Of a stretch of DNA of 64,000 nt, positions 16,153 to 25,200 are shown piece after piece; positions within the stretch are counted from its first letter, which is position 1; every line of letters starts with the position of its first letter. The position numbers and the translations under genes are program-made. This DNA is from Nocardia sputorum (GTDB lineage: Bacteria; Actinomycetota; Actinomycetes; Mycobacteriales; Mycobacteriaceae), in NCBI RefSeq assembly GCF_027924405.1, contig NZ_AP026978.1, positions 6,634,001-6,698,000 on the forward strand, read 5' to 3'. The notes below the pieces were generated by a model. The model did not search any database, was not told the origin of the DNA, and saw nothing but the letters and a program-made list of their open reading frames with translations.

Positions 16153-16908
16153 CTACTCGCCGATCACCGGAGGCGTCCAATCCCACAATCGGGCCGACTT
16201 CCGTCCGGCCATGTTGCGTCCGGCGAGACGGGTCAGACCGGTCGCCAGTCCATAGACGAGGGCACTGGTGGACAGACTCATCGCGGGATCCCGGCGTGCC
16301 ATGCGCTGCACCTGCTGGCTGCGAGGGCGCCGAAGCTGGTCGAAGCGGGCCAGCGCCGCGGGAACCGCGCCGCCGCGCAGCTCGGCGGCGAGCACGGTCG
16401 CGTCCTCGAGCGCCTGGCACGCACCTTGGGCGAGAAATGGTGTCATCGCGTGGGCGGCATCGCCGAGCAGCACCACCCGGCCGTCGGCGAACGACGGCAA
16501 CGGATTCAGGTCGGAGATGTCATGGCACAGAATCGCCTCCGGTGTGGTCGCGGCCAGCAGAGCCGGGATCGGGTCGTGCCAGTCGCCTAGCCGCCGGCGC
16601 AGTTCCGCGCGATCGTCCTCGTAGCGGGTCCCTGGTTCGTGCTGCCGTACGGTGAGGAACCAGAACACCCGCCGATCGGTCAGTGGGTGGGCGCCGAAAC
16701 GCGCACCTCGTCCCCAAGTCTGGAACCCCTCGACCGGCCATACCGAGCCGGGCTCGGTCACCCCGCGCCAGCAGAGAATGCGCTGGAAAACCGGATCGGA
16801 GTCGGCCCACAGTCCGCGCCGCACCGCACTGTGGATGCCGTCCGCTCCCACAAGGACATCCGCGGCGGCTCGGTGCGTCCCGTCCTGCGTCCGGTAGGTC
16901 ACCGACAC
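16153..16908 (-). pseudogene. FAD-dependent monooxygenase lacking its N-terminal FAD-binding part
   Basis: The visible protein (251 residues from GTG 16908) carries the middle and C-terminal motifs of PHBH-type aromatic monooxygenases: 'VLVGADGIHSAVRRGLW' and 'GRVVLLGDAAHAMTPFLAQG'. It lacks the first about 130 residues with the GxGxxG dinucleotide fold. The frame stays open upstream, and family-like sequence appears to reach about 16940 ('IGYEQSGSEVSVTY'). It then becomes unrelated Arg-rich sequence before the stop of the acyl-CoA dehydrogenase gene at 17007. The simplest reading is a 5'-deleted remnant. A short functional protein is possible but would lack the ADP-binding half of the FAD site. 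Confidence 0.7.
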
Positions 16909-17006
16909 CTCCGATCCGGACTGCTCGTACCCGATGGCAAGGAGCGATCGAGCACGGGACCGGACGACGCGCGGGGGGCCAGTACCCCGCGCGCGTCGTC
17001 GCGCGA

Positions 17007-18155
17007 TTACGGCCTGGTCAGCGCCGCATAGCGAGCGAGATGTTCATCGGTGGAGCCGAATTCGTGTTCGACCACGGTGAGCCGCTTGAAGTAGTGGCCG
17101 ATGGCCAGTTCCTCGGTCATGCCCATCGCGCCGTGCAGTTGCACGGCATTCTGTCCGATGAACCGGGCCGCCCTGGCCACGGTGACCTTCGCCGCCGAGA
17201 CGGCGCGGGCGCGGTCCGCGGCGGGGGCGCGCAGCGAGTGGATGGCGAGATGGACCGCCGCGATGGCCTGTTCGAGCTCGATGTACATATCGACCATGCG
17301 GTGCTGTAGCGCCTGGAAGCTGCCGATCGGCTGACCGAACTGCTCGCGCTGCTTGGCGTAGTCGATGGTGTCGGCGAGCACTTTGCGCATGCAGCCGACC
17401 GCCTCGGCGCAGATCGCCGCGGTCGCCTCCGCGATGGTCGGCTCGATGACGGTCCAGCCGTCCGACTCAGCGCCGAGCAGGGCGTCGGTGGGCAGCCGCA
17501 GGCCGGTGAACACCAGGTCGGCGGCGGTGCGGTCGTCGATGGTGCGGTAGGTGTGCACCTCGACGCCTGGAGGCGGATCACCCGCGTCGAATTCGAGCCG
17601 GAACAACGAGATCCCCGCCTTGTCGCGCCGCTCGCCGGACGTGCGTGCGGTGATCAGCAGGTCGGTGGCCAGCGGGGCGCCGGTCACCACGATTTTCGCG
17701 CCGTCGAGGACCCAGGCGTCGCCGTCACGGCGGGCGGTGGTCGTCACGTCGTACAGGGCATGCCCCGAAGTCGGTTCCAGCGCGGCGAACGCGACGCGCG
17801 CGTCACCGGACACGATCCGGCGCAGCACGGCGTCGGCCTGTTCGCCGCCGGAACGGTCGAGCAATCCGGCGCCGATCACCACCGTGTCCACGAACGGCTC
17901 GACCACCAGGGCGCGGCCGAGTTCCTCGGCGATCACCATGAGCTCGACGGGCCCGCCGCCCGTGCCGTCCACCCGCTCGGGCAGGGTCGCGCCGAGAATG
18001 CCCAGCTCGTCGGCGAAGCCGCGCCAGACGGCGGGCTGCCAGCCGACCTCCGATTTCGCCGCGATGCGGCTCTTCTCCAGGTCGTAGCGGGCGCCGAGGT
18101 AGCCGGCGATCGCGGAGCGGAGCATTTCCTGCTCGTCGGTAAGCGTGAAGTCCAT
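17007..18155 (-). CDS. Acyl-CoA dehydrogenase family protein (FadE type), second of a coupled pair
   Basis: A 382-residue protein starting 'MDFTLTDEQEMLRSAIAGYL'. It has the normal length and the alpha/beta/alpha layout of acyl-CoA dehydrogenases, with 'AVQLHGAMGMTEELAIGHYF' near the C-terminus. Its ATG overlaps the stop of the upstream dehydrogenase gene by one base (TGATG), so the two are translationally coupled. Paired, unequal FadE subunits that form alpha2beta2 heterotetramers are typical of steroid and side-chain oxidation in mycobacteria and relatives. A heterotetramer with its neighbour is therefore likely. The substrate cannot be read from the sequence. Confidence 0.82.
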   Translation of the reverse strand: MDFTLTDEQEMLRSAIAGYLGARYDLEKSRIAAKSEVGWQPAVWRGFADELGILGATLPERVDGTGGGPVELMVIAEELGRALVVEPFVDTVVIGAGLLDRSGGEQADAVLRRIVSGDARVAFAALEPTSGHALYDVTTTARRDGDAWVLDGAKIVVTGAPLATDLLITARTSGERRDKAGISLFRLEFDAGDPPPGVEVHTYRTIDDRTAADLVFTGLRLPTDALLGAESDGWTVIEPTIAEATAAICAEAVGCMRKVLADTIDYAKQREQFGQPIGSFQALQHRMVDMYIELEQAIAAVHLAIHSLRAPAADRARAVSAAKVTVARAARFIGQNAVQLHGAMGMTEELAIGHYFKRLTVVEHEFGSTDEHLARYAALTRP

Positions 18156-19384
18156 CAGAGCCCCAATGCTGCTTTGGCGAGGATGTTTCGCTGAATTTCG
18201 TTGCTGCCCGCGTAGATCGAGCCCGCTCGGTCGTTGAAGTACTTCAGCGGCGCGACGGCCTGCCAGTCCGCGCCACTGTGGTAGCCGTCGGCGGGCGGCG
18301 TGAACTGGGCGATCGGGCCGCCAGGCTTGGTGGCGTGCGGCTGGTACACGCGACCACGCGGCCCGGCGGCCTCCAGCGCCAGTTCGGTGAGCTTCTGGCT
18401 GAGTTCGGTGCCGAGAATCTTGAGTATGGAGGACGCCGGGCCCGGGCTCTTGCCCTGCGCCATCGCGGAGATGGTGCGGTATTCCAGGATCTCCAGCACC
18501 TCGGTGCGGATGCGCAGGTCCGCCAGCTTCGCCGCGAACGCGCGGTCATCGATCAGCGGGTTGCCGTCCGGGCCGGGCTGCTGCGCCGCGTTGGCGGCGA
18601 TGTCCTCGGCCATGACCTGCAGCCACGGCGCCGCCGCTCCGCCGCGCTCGTGCACCAGCAGGTATTTCGCGACGGTCCACCCGTCGTCGATCCGGCCGAG
18701 CACATTGCTCTTGGGCACCCGCACGTTGTCGAAGAAGACCTGGTTCTGCACCTGCTCACCGGAGGTCATCACCAGCGGCCGGACCTCGATGCCCGGCGCG
18801 GTCATGTCGATCAGCAGGAACGTGATGCCCTGCTGCTTCTTCCCGGTGCGCGAGGTGCGCACGAGGCAGAAGATCCAGTTCGCCTCGGTGGCGTGGGTGG
18901 TCCAGATCTTGCTGCCGGTGCACACGAAATCCTCGCCGTCGTCGACGGCGGCCATGGACAGCGCCGCCAGGTCCGATCCGGCCTCGGGCTCGGAGTATCC
19001 CTGGCAGAAGAAGACTTCGCCGGTGAGGATGCGCGGCAGGTAGAACGCCTTCTGCTCCTCGGTGCCGAACGCGATGATCGCGGGCGCCACCATCCTGATG
19101 CCCATCGGCGAGAGCGCCGGCGCGCCGGCCAGCGCGGATTCCCGCTGGTAGATGTAGTGCTGGGTCAGGCTCCAGTCGCATCCGCCGTGCTCCACCGGCC
19201 AGGCGGGCGCCGCCCAGCCGCGCTCGTGCAGGATCCGCTGCCATTCCATGCTCGCCTCGTGGTCGGGATACACGCTTGTCGCCGAGCGCCCGGCCCGCCG
19301 CAATTCCGGCGTCAGCTTCGCGTCGAGGAATGCGCGCACCTCGTCGCGAAACGCCAGATCCTCCGCTGACCAGTCGTAATCCAT
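18155..19384 (-). CDS. Acyl-CoA dehydrogenase family protein (FadE type), first of a coupled pair
   Basis: A 409-residue protein with typical FAD-site motifs: 'FFCQGYSEPEAGSDLAALSM', 'TGSKIWTTHA' and 'GSIYAGSNEIQRNILAK'. The start at ATG 19384 follows GGGAGGGCAG; an upstream in-frame ATG at 19420 lacks such a site and would add 12 atypical residues. At the place where many family members have YEGT with the catalytic glutamate, this protein has YAGS. The catalytic base is therefore elsewhere or supplied by the partner subunit, which fits a heterotetramer with the downstream gene. It is probably transcribed from the 19385-19510 region. Confidence 0.85.
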   Translation of the reverse strand: MDYDWSAEDLAFRDEVRAFLDAKLTPELRRAGRSATSVYPDHEASMEWQRILHERGWAAPAWPVEHGGCDWSLTQHYIYQRESALAGAPALSPMGIRMVAPAIIAFGTEEQKAFYLPRILTGEVFFCQGYSEPEAGSDLAALSMAAVDDGEDFVCTGSKIWTTHATEANWIFCLVRTSRTGKKQQGITFLLIDMTAPGIEVRPLVMTSGEQVQNQVFFDNVRVPKSNVLGRIDDGWTVAKYLLVHERGGAAAPWLQVMAEDIAANAAQQPGPDGNPLIDDRAFAAKLADLRIRTEVLEILEYRTISAMAQGKSPGPASSILKILGTELSQKLTELALEAAGPRGRVYQPHATKPGGPIAQFTPPADGYHSGADWQAVAPLKYFNDRAGSIYAGSNEIQRNILAKAALGL

Positions 19385-19668
19385 CTGCCCTCCCGGAGGG
19401 GTGTGCACCGTTGCTTCCATGGCGGCCGTCCCGCCATCACGCGACAGAATGTACGGGTACTTCTTTCACAGAGTCAAAGTGAAGTCATCCGCCCGCACAT
19501 TGTCTACCAGGTATGACCGACCCAGCTGGGCAGCAGGGCCCATATCACGGCCCCGGCCACCGGGTCACTTCTGCCGAGCTGCCGCCACCGGAGTGGTCAG
19601 CAGGAACTGGTTCGCCGATCTCGTTCGCGCGGGCGTGCCGATATACCTCCCGAAGACCTGCGGGCGGT

Positions 19669-20208
19669 TCAGCAGTCCTCGAAGATGGCCTTCGAGTAGC
19701 CCACGGATTGGTAGGCGTAGTCGTAGGCCCAGCGGGGGATGGAGAGGTCTGGTTCGGGGTCGACGAAGAGAAGTTCTCCGTTCCAGCACTTCTGCAAGAT
19801 GTAGCGGGCTCGGGAGATGTGCGGAGTGAAGGTGACGACGATGACGCGCCGCCAATTGTGGGCGCGGGCCAGTCGGGCGAGTTCGCGGCCCTCGCCGCGG
19901 GTGGTGCGTGGAGACGGGTCGAAGCACAGGACCTCGAAGCTGTAGCCGCCGTGGCAGATACGGTTCAGCATCGCACTGTTCGCATAGGGATCGGAGAACA
20001 CCACACGAGGCGCGTACCCCTCGCGCGCCAAGCGCAGACCCAGTTGCTCGCGGCCGTCGTGCGCCCCGCCCAGGACGAGAACGGCGTCCGCCGGCGCGGG
20101 CGGGTCGGTTCGCGGGCGCACATAGACCGGCCACAGCGCGACCGTCGCGACGACCACCGCCACGCCGGCGCCGAGCCCGCTCCACACCCACCGACGACGT
20201 CGCACCAC
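19669..20208 (-). CDS. YdcF/DUF218 family membrane-anchored protein
   Basis: A 179-residue protein with a basic N-terminus, one membrane helix (about 8-28) and an outer DUF218 domain: 'ADAVLVLGGAHDGREQLGLR' and 'VIVVTFTPHISRARYILQKC'. Related proteins (YdcF, SanA, ElyC) act at the cell envelope, but their reaction is unclear. It faces away from the UDP-glucose dehydrogenase gene. The last residues (IFEDC) end in an unusual C-terminal cysteine. Confidence 0.8.
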   Translation of the reverse strand: MVRRRRWVWSGLGAGVAVVVATVALWPVYVRPRTDPPAPADAVLVLGGAHDGREQLGLRLAREGYAPRVVFSDPYANSAMLNRICHGGYSFEVLCFDPSPRTTRGEGRELARLARAHNWRRVIVVTFTPHISRARYILQKCWNGELLFVDPEPDLSIPRWAYDYAYQSVGYSKAIFEDC

Positions 20209-20339
20209 GTCGATGCTAGCGACCGTCAGGCCAGGTCACGGCACCGCGATCACCGATGTCGCCGCATGTACATCTGCTGTTGCCCGGACCCTTGCCTCGC
20301 TGACGTGGCGTGGCCACCGGAGGGGCTTACCAATCGATC

Positions 20340-21662
20340 ATGCGATGCACAGTCTTCGGAACCGGGTATCTCGGGGCCACGCACGCGGCGTGCATGGCCG
20401 AACTCGGGCACGACGTCATCGGAGTGGACGTGGACCCGGGCAAGGTCGCGAAGCTGTCCGACGGAGTTGTGCCGTTCTACGAACCGGGCCTGGAGGGTGT
20501 GCTGCGTCGCAACCTCGACGCGGGCCGCTTGCGGTTCACCACCTCCTACGCCGAGGCGGCCGCGCACGCGGAGGTGCATTTCCTCGGCGTGGGCACCCCG
20601 CAGAAGAAGGGCGAGTACGCCGCCGACCTGAAATACGTGCACGCGGTGGTGGATACGCTCGCTCCACTGCTGCAACGTCCCTCGGTGATCATCGGCAAGT
20701 CGACCGTCCCGGTCGGCACGGCCGCCGCGCTCGGAGCCCGCGCTCGCGGCCTGAGTTCCACCGACGTCGAGGTGGCGTGGAACCCGGAATTCCTGCGGGA
20801 GGGGTTCGCGGTCAAGGACACCTTGCGCCCGGACCGGCTGGTCCTCGGCGTCGACCCGGAGCGAGCCGCCGCCGGATGGGTCGAGGATCTGGTGCGCGAG
20901 ATCTACGCCGATCTCCTCGCCGCCGAGGTCCCGTTCCTGCTGACCGACCTGGCCACAGCCGAATTGGTGAAAGTCTCCGCCAACGCCTTTCTGGCCACGA
21001 AGATCTCGTTCATCAACGCGGTGTCGGAGGTGTGCGAGGCGACCGGCGCCGACGTGACCATGCTGGCCGACGCGCTCGGCTACGACGCGCGCATCGGCCG
21101 CCGATTCCTGAACGCGGGCCTGGGTTTCGGCGGCGGGTGTCTGCCGAAGGACATCCGCGCGTTCATGGCCCGCTCCGGCGAACTCGGCGCCGACCACGCC
21201 GTCGCCTTCCTACGCGAGGTGGACAACATCAACATGCGCCGCCGGACGAAGGTGGTCGACATGGCCGCCCGCGCCTGCGGCGGCTCACTGCTGGGAGCGA
21301 ACGTCGCGGTGCTCGGCGCGGCGTTCAAACCGGAGTCCGACGACGTCCGCGACTCGCCGGCGTTGAACGTGGCCGGCATGATCCAGCTGCACGGGGCCGT
21401 GGTGACCGTCTATGACCCCAAGGCCCTGGAGAACTCGCGCCGAGTGTTCCCCACCCTGAATTACGCGACTTCCGTCGCCGAGGCGTGCGAGCGTGCCGAC
21501 GTGGTGCTCGTGCTCACCGAGTGGGACGAATTCACCGCCCTGCGGCCGCAGGACCTGGACGGTGTGGTGCGGGCCCGCTCGATCATCGACGGCCGCAACT
21601 GTCTCAATCGTGCCACCTGGAGAGCAGCCGGATGGGTGTACGCGGGACTCGGCACACCGTAG
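20340..21662 (+). CDS. udgA: UDP-glucose 6-dehydrogenase
   Basis: A 440-residue protein that oxidises UDP-glucose to UDP-glucuronate with two NAD+. It has the Rossmann start 'MRCTVFGTGYLGATHAACMA', the central helix region 'FLATKISFINAVSE' and the catalytic cysteine in 'GLGFGGGCLPKDIRAF'. A C-terminal NAD/substrate domain follows ('LGAAFKPESDDVRDSPA'). ATG 20340 is the family start; an upstream ATG at 20310 adds 10 unrelated residues. In Mycobacterium tuberculosis the homologous gene (udgA, Rv0322) is next to dcd, which lies about 7 kb to the right here. Confidence 0.9.
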   Translation: MRCTVFGTGYLGATHAACMAELGHDVIGVDVDPGKVAKLSDGVVPFYEPGLEGVLRRNLDAGRLRFTTSYAEAAAHAEVHFLGVGTPQKKGEYAADLKYVHAVVDTLAPLLQRPSVIIGKSTVPVGTAAALGARARGLSSTDVEVAWNPEFLREGFAVKDTLRPDRLVLGVDPERAAAGWVEDLVREIYADLLAAEVPFLLTDLATAELVKVSANAFLATKISFINAVSEVCEATGADVTMLADALGYDARIGRRFLNAGLGFGGGCLPKDIRAFMARSGELGADHAVAFLREVDNINMRRRTKVVDMAARACGGSLLGANVAVLGAAFKPESDDVRDSPALNVAGMIQLHGAVVTVYDPKALENSRRVFPTLNYATSVAEACERADVVLVLTEWDEFTALRPQDLDGVVRARSIIDGRNCLNRATWRAAGWVYAGLGTP

Positions 21663-21813
21663 AGTTGCGGGGCGAGGCGGGCTACTGCCAGACAGACGAC
21701 CAGTCCTGCCTTAAGCACAGCTGATCGCCGGCGGTAGGGTCCGTCCAGCGGGTCTCCGCCGACGGACGGCGCAGGCTCGCATGTCGTGAAGTGTGAAACG
21801 AGATGGGCAGCTG

Positions 21814-23121
21814 ATGAGTTCGGTACTGGGAGTTTCGGTGGGGGCCGGCGCTGTCCGTATGGCGCGGCCGCACGCCGGTAACCCCCACGGGCATGTCTCG
21901 CCGCATTCCTTCGATCTGCAGACCATCCCGGTCCTGGACCAAAGCGTGGAAGAGCTGGCGGCCGAGGCCATCGGGGTCACCCTGGAAGCCACGCCGGGAA
22001 TCGGCGCCACAGCGATCGCCTACCGCAGTGAGCAGCACGCCCGCGCTATCCGCGCCGCCATGGCGCGCCAGCAGCTCACCAATTACGAACTCGTGCCGGA
22101 GATCGCGGCGGCACTCGAATTCGCGCAGGCCACCGGCGATATCCGGGGCATCTCCTCGCTGGTCGTCTACGACCTGGGCAGCTCGGGCCTGACGGTGAGC
22201 GTGGTCGACACCCAGACGCGCGAGGTGCGGCACAGCGAGCGCACCAGCGACATCAGCGGCGACTATCTCGACTCGCTGATCCGAGAGCAGCAGATCGCCT
22301 CGGGACGTATCGCGCATCCGCCGAACGCCGCGGGCCTGGCCGCGCTGGACGCGCTGTGCCGGGAGGCGAAGGAGCAGCTGACCAGCAATACCGCGGTGGC
22401 GCTGCCCAGCGAGCAGGGCTTGGTCCTGCTCGCGCAGGAGAATTTCGAATCGCTGATCATGCTGGCCATCGAATCGTCGGCGCGGATGGCGCGCGACGTG
22501 ATCGTGCGCTCCGACCGCCCGGTGCACGGCGTACTGGCCATCGGCGGTTGCGCGCGGATCCCGCTGGTGGCCAAGGTGCTCGAACGCTGGATGGGCGTGC
22601 CCGTCATCGTGCCGGACAGTCCGGAGACCGTGATGGCACGCGGCGCCGCGCTGCTGGCCAGACCGGTTCGCAAGGAGACGCCCGCCGCGACCGCGGCGCT
22701 GGACGACGAGCTGTCGCCCGCCTGGTTGTCGGCCCCGGCCCAGCGTGGCAAACGCGAGATCAGCGGCGCCGTGTTGACGGTGAGCGCGCTGGCCGTCGTC
22801 GCCGCGATCGGGCTCGGCCTCGGCTACGGACCTCAGGTACTGGAACGGGATTCGCACACCAGCGAGGGCTCGCCGTCGCTGTCCCCGACCACCGCACCGC
22901 GCACGACCAGTTTGGATCCGCAGATCGCGGTCGCGCCGGGTACCACGGAATCGCCCGCGCACGAATCGGTCGCCGCGCCGCCGCCGAACCGGCGGCAGAC
23001 CACCAGCGAGGCGGCGCCGACGCCCGGCCCGAACACCATTGTGGTGCCGGGCCTACCGCCGATCGTGGTCCCCACGATCCCGCCTGAGGTCTTCCCCTTC
23101 CCCCCGCCGCCACCACGCTGA
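21814..23121 (+). CDS. Hsp70-like membrane protein with Pro/Thr-rich tail
   Basis: A 435-residue protein resembling the Hsp70-like protein at 2148-3929. It has a compact N-terminal lobe, the phosphate 2 motif 'VVYDLGSSGLTVSVVD', the connecting helix 'LDALCREAKEQLTSNT', the adenosine motif 'LAIGGCARIPLVAKVLE', one membrane helix (about 317-340) and an outer tail ending in poly-Pro. The substrate-binding domain is missing. It probably starts at ATG 21814, where the fold begins; a GTG at 21793 would add 7 residues. It stands alone between udgA and a 409-bp gap, 14 kb from the related genes. Probably an envelope signalling or assembly ATPase; no partner is visible nearby. Confidence 0.75.
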   Translation: MSSVLGVSVGAGAVRMARPHAGNPHGHVSPHSFDLQTIPVLDQSVEELAAEAIGVTLEATPGIGATAIAYRSEQHARAIRAAMARQQLTNYELVPEIAAALEFAQATGDIRGISSLVVYDLGSSGLTVSVVDTQTREVRHSERTSDISGDYLDSLIREQQIASGRIAHPPNAAGLAALDALCREAKEQLTSNTAVALPSEQGLVLLAQENFESLIMLAIESSARMARDVIVRSDRPVHGVLAIGGCARIPLVAKVLERWMGVPVIVPDSPETVMARGAALLARPVRKETPAATAALDDELSPAWLSAPAQRGKREISGAVLTVSALAVVAAIGLGLGYGPQVLERDSHTSEGSPSLSPTTAPRTTSLDPQIAVAPGTTESPAHESVAAPPPNRRQTTSEAAPTPGPNTIVVPGLPPIVVPTIPPEVFPFPPPPPR

Positions 23122-23530
23122 GCCCGGCGACAGCACCGCACAACTCCCGGCGTTCCCGAAGCATCGGGCTCCACGCGCGTAGCCCTCGCTCAACGCGCCT
23201 TGGCGCCGCGCGAGACCGGGTAGCTCAGGGCGAACGCGCCGAGGGGCTCCGCGCGAGCGCGGAGCCGACCACGCCGCACAACTCGTGACGAGACGGCAGG
23301 CCGAACCGCGCGGGCGGGTCCACGCGAGCGCGAGCAAGCGCAGTTCCAGACTTGATGTGCCGGGCTTCATACGAACGAAGTGGCGCCACATACCGTCAGC
23401 CGCTGACATAGCCTGCCTGCACACGACCTAAGGCATGCGATTCAAGCCTGACCTGCCAGGATCCACGCCGGGTGGCCAGGGCGAACGCCGACGCTGACCT
23501 GGCCGGGGCCGCGCGGTAGTCGGGTGCAGC
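23122..23530. other. 409-bp intergenic region without a gene
   Basis: No coding signal is convincing between two convergent genes. The only clear structure is the palindrome GGCTCCGCGC-GA-GCGCGGAGCC at 23245-23266, a 10-bp stem that may act as a terminator for either side. Several GCGCGAG/GCGAGCG words recur. Confidence 0.55.
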
Positions 23531-24808
23531 TCAGACCCTGGCGTGCCGGGCTCGGCGCGGCGGCGGGGGCGGGCTGGGTTCCTTGGTCGTGAAGGGCCGG
23601 GCCAGCAGCACCGCGATGCCGGTGGTCAACGGCACCGAGAGGGCCAGCGCGATCCCGCCGACCGACGAGCGCGCGATCTCGATGGCCACCGCGTCACCGG
23701 TCAGCACGTCGCGGATGGACCGTCCCGCCACGCTGAACAGCAGCAGCAGCGGCAGCGCTCCACCGGCGTAGGCCAACACCAGGGTGTAGACGGTACTGGC
23801 GATGTGGTCGCGCCCCACACGCATGGCAGCGGCGAAAACCTCGCGGCGCGAGGCCGATTCGTCGAGGGCGGCCAGCTCGAACGCGGCCGACGCCTGGGTG
23901 ATCGTGACGTCGTTGAGCACACCCAGCGAACCGATGATGAACCCGGCCAGCAGCAGGCCGGTGATGCTGACGTGCTCGAGGTAGGTCGCGACGTTCGTGT
24001 TCTGTTCCTCCGAAAGCCCGGTGAGATCGGTGATCTCGATCGTGAGCCAGGACAGCGCGGCGGCCAGCAGCATCGAGGTCAGCGTGCCGAGCAGCGCCGA
24101 ACTGGTGCGCAGGTTCACCCCGTGCGCCAGATACAGCACCGCGTAGAGGATCAGCGAGCCCGCGACCAGGGCGACCGGGATGGCCGGTTTGCCGTCCAGC
24201 AGCGCGGGCAGCAGGAACAACACGAGGACCGCGAAGGCGAACACCAGGCCCAGCAGCGCGCGGACGCCGCGCCAGCGCGCCACCGCGATGATCACCACCA
24301 CGAAAGCCACGACGATCAGCGTGAGCGGCAGCCCGCGCGAGTAGTCCTCGAACGAGTACAGCGGCGTCCCGCTCGGATCGGTCTGGCGGACCAGGCGGAG
24401 TTCGTCACCGGCGTGCAGGTCGGGCTGCCCTGGCCCGGGGGCGATCTCCAGCAATGTGCGGTTGCCCTTGTGCGGCCCGGATTCGATCGCGATCAGGCTG
24501 CGCTGACAGGTGTAGGCGGTGCTGCGTGGCGGCTCGGGTTGGTCGACGAATACCTTGCCCAGCGATGGGCTGCCGCACGGTCCGACGTCCTGCAGCACCA
24601 CGGTGCCCGCTTCGGTCTGCACCGCGCCGCCGCCCGCGTTCTGCATCGGCAGCGGGATGTCGATGTGCTGCTTGCTGGGCCACAGCGCGATCGCGCCGAT
24701 GACGACGCCGACCCCGATCACGGTGAGTAGCCCGATGACCACGCGCGCCGCGGTCGCGCCGATCGCGATCGGTCCCGAATGATCGTGGTGATGGTGGTGG
24801 TCGCTCAC
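23531..24808 (-). CDS. YibE/F family multi-pass membrane protein
   Basis: A 425-residue protein. The N-terminus carries a natural His cluster (SDHHHHHDH). One membrane helix follows, then an extracytoplasmic domain of about 100 residues with two cysteines (GPCGSPS, YTCQRS), then about seven membrane helices with the family segment 'GSLGVLNDVTITQASAAFEL'. The C-terminus is Pro/Arg-rich. YibE/F proteins are predicted transporters or permeases of unknown substrate. The His-rich start suggests metal binding, which is inference. Confidence 0.82.
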   Translation of the reverse strand: MSDHHHHHDHSGPIAIGATAARVVIGLLTVIGVGVVIGAIALWPSKQHIDIPLPMQNAGGGAVQTEAGTVVLQDVGPCGSPSLGKVFVDQPEPPRSTAYTCQRSLIAIESGPHKGNRTLLEIAPGPGQPDLHAGDELRLVRQTDPSGTPLYSFEDYSRGLPLTLIVVAFVVVIIAVARWRGVRALLGLVFAFAVLVLFLLPALLDGKPAIPVALVAGSLILYAVLYLAHGVNLRTSSALLGTLTSMLLAAALSWLTIEITDLTGLSEEQNTNVATYLEHVSITGLLLAGFIIGSLGVLNDVTITQASAAFELAALDESASRREVFAAAMRVGRDHIASTVYTLVLAYAGGALPLLLLFSVAGRSIRDVLTGDAVAIEIARSSVGGIALALSVPLTTGIAVLLARPFTTKEPSPPPPPRRARHARV

Positions 24809-25200
24809 CGCGCTCCTACCTGTCAGATGTGGTTCTGCCCGGAGCGAGCCTAAAGGATTTCATTTTCAAGACCGGCGGCGGCGGTTGCCGAACACTGCGA
24901 ATACACGGTCAGAGCGATCCGATCGCAAAAGAAATGGGATTAGAGGGGGCGGCGGAGAGCAGGGGGATGTCTCCGCCGCCCGCAGGGCAGGCGGCCCAGG
25001 GGGGTAGGCGGCCTAACCCGAGGCCGGATATGCCCAGGGGGGGTAGGCAATCCGACCGGGCACCTGAGTGCCGAGGACCACTGTACACAAAAGTACTTCT
25101 TTTGCGCTAGCTAGTCGCCAAACCCGACAGATATCCGTAGTTCAGGTTTGTTTCCAGGCCGGAAGCGGGGCGATTATATTGTCCACCGCCATCCTTCCCA
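24809..25200. other. 392-bp intergenic region with hairpin and G-rich direct repeats
   Basis: No gene is seen. A 12-bp stem, GGGCGGCGGAGA (24947-24958) with TCTCCGCCGCCC (24970-24981), has an 11-nt loop. Two copies of CCCAGGGGGGTAGGC-like sequence follow at 24995-25009 and 25033-25048 (the second has one extra G). An AT-richer segment AAAAGTACTTCTTTT lies near 25088. Confidence 0.55.
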
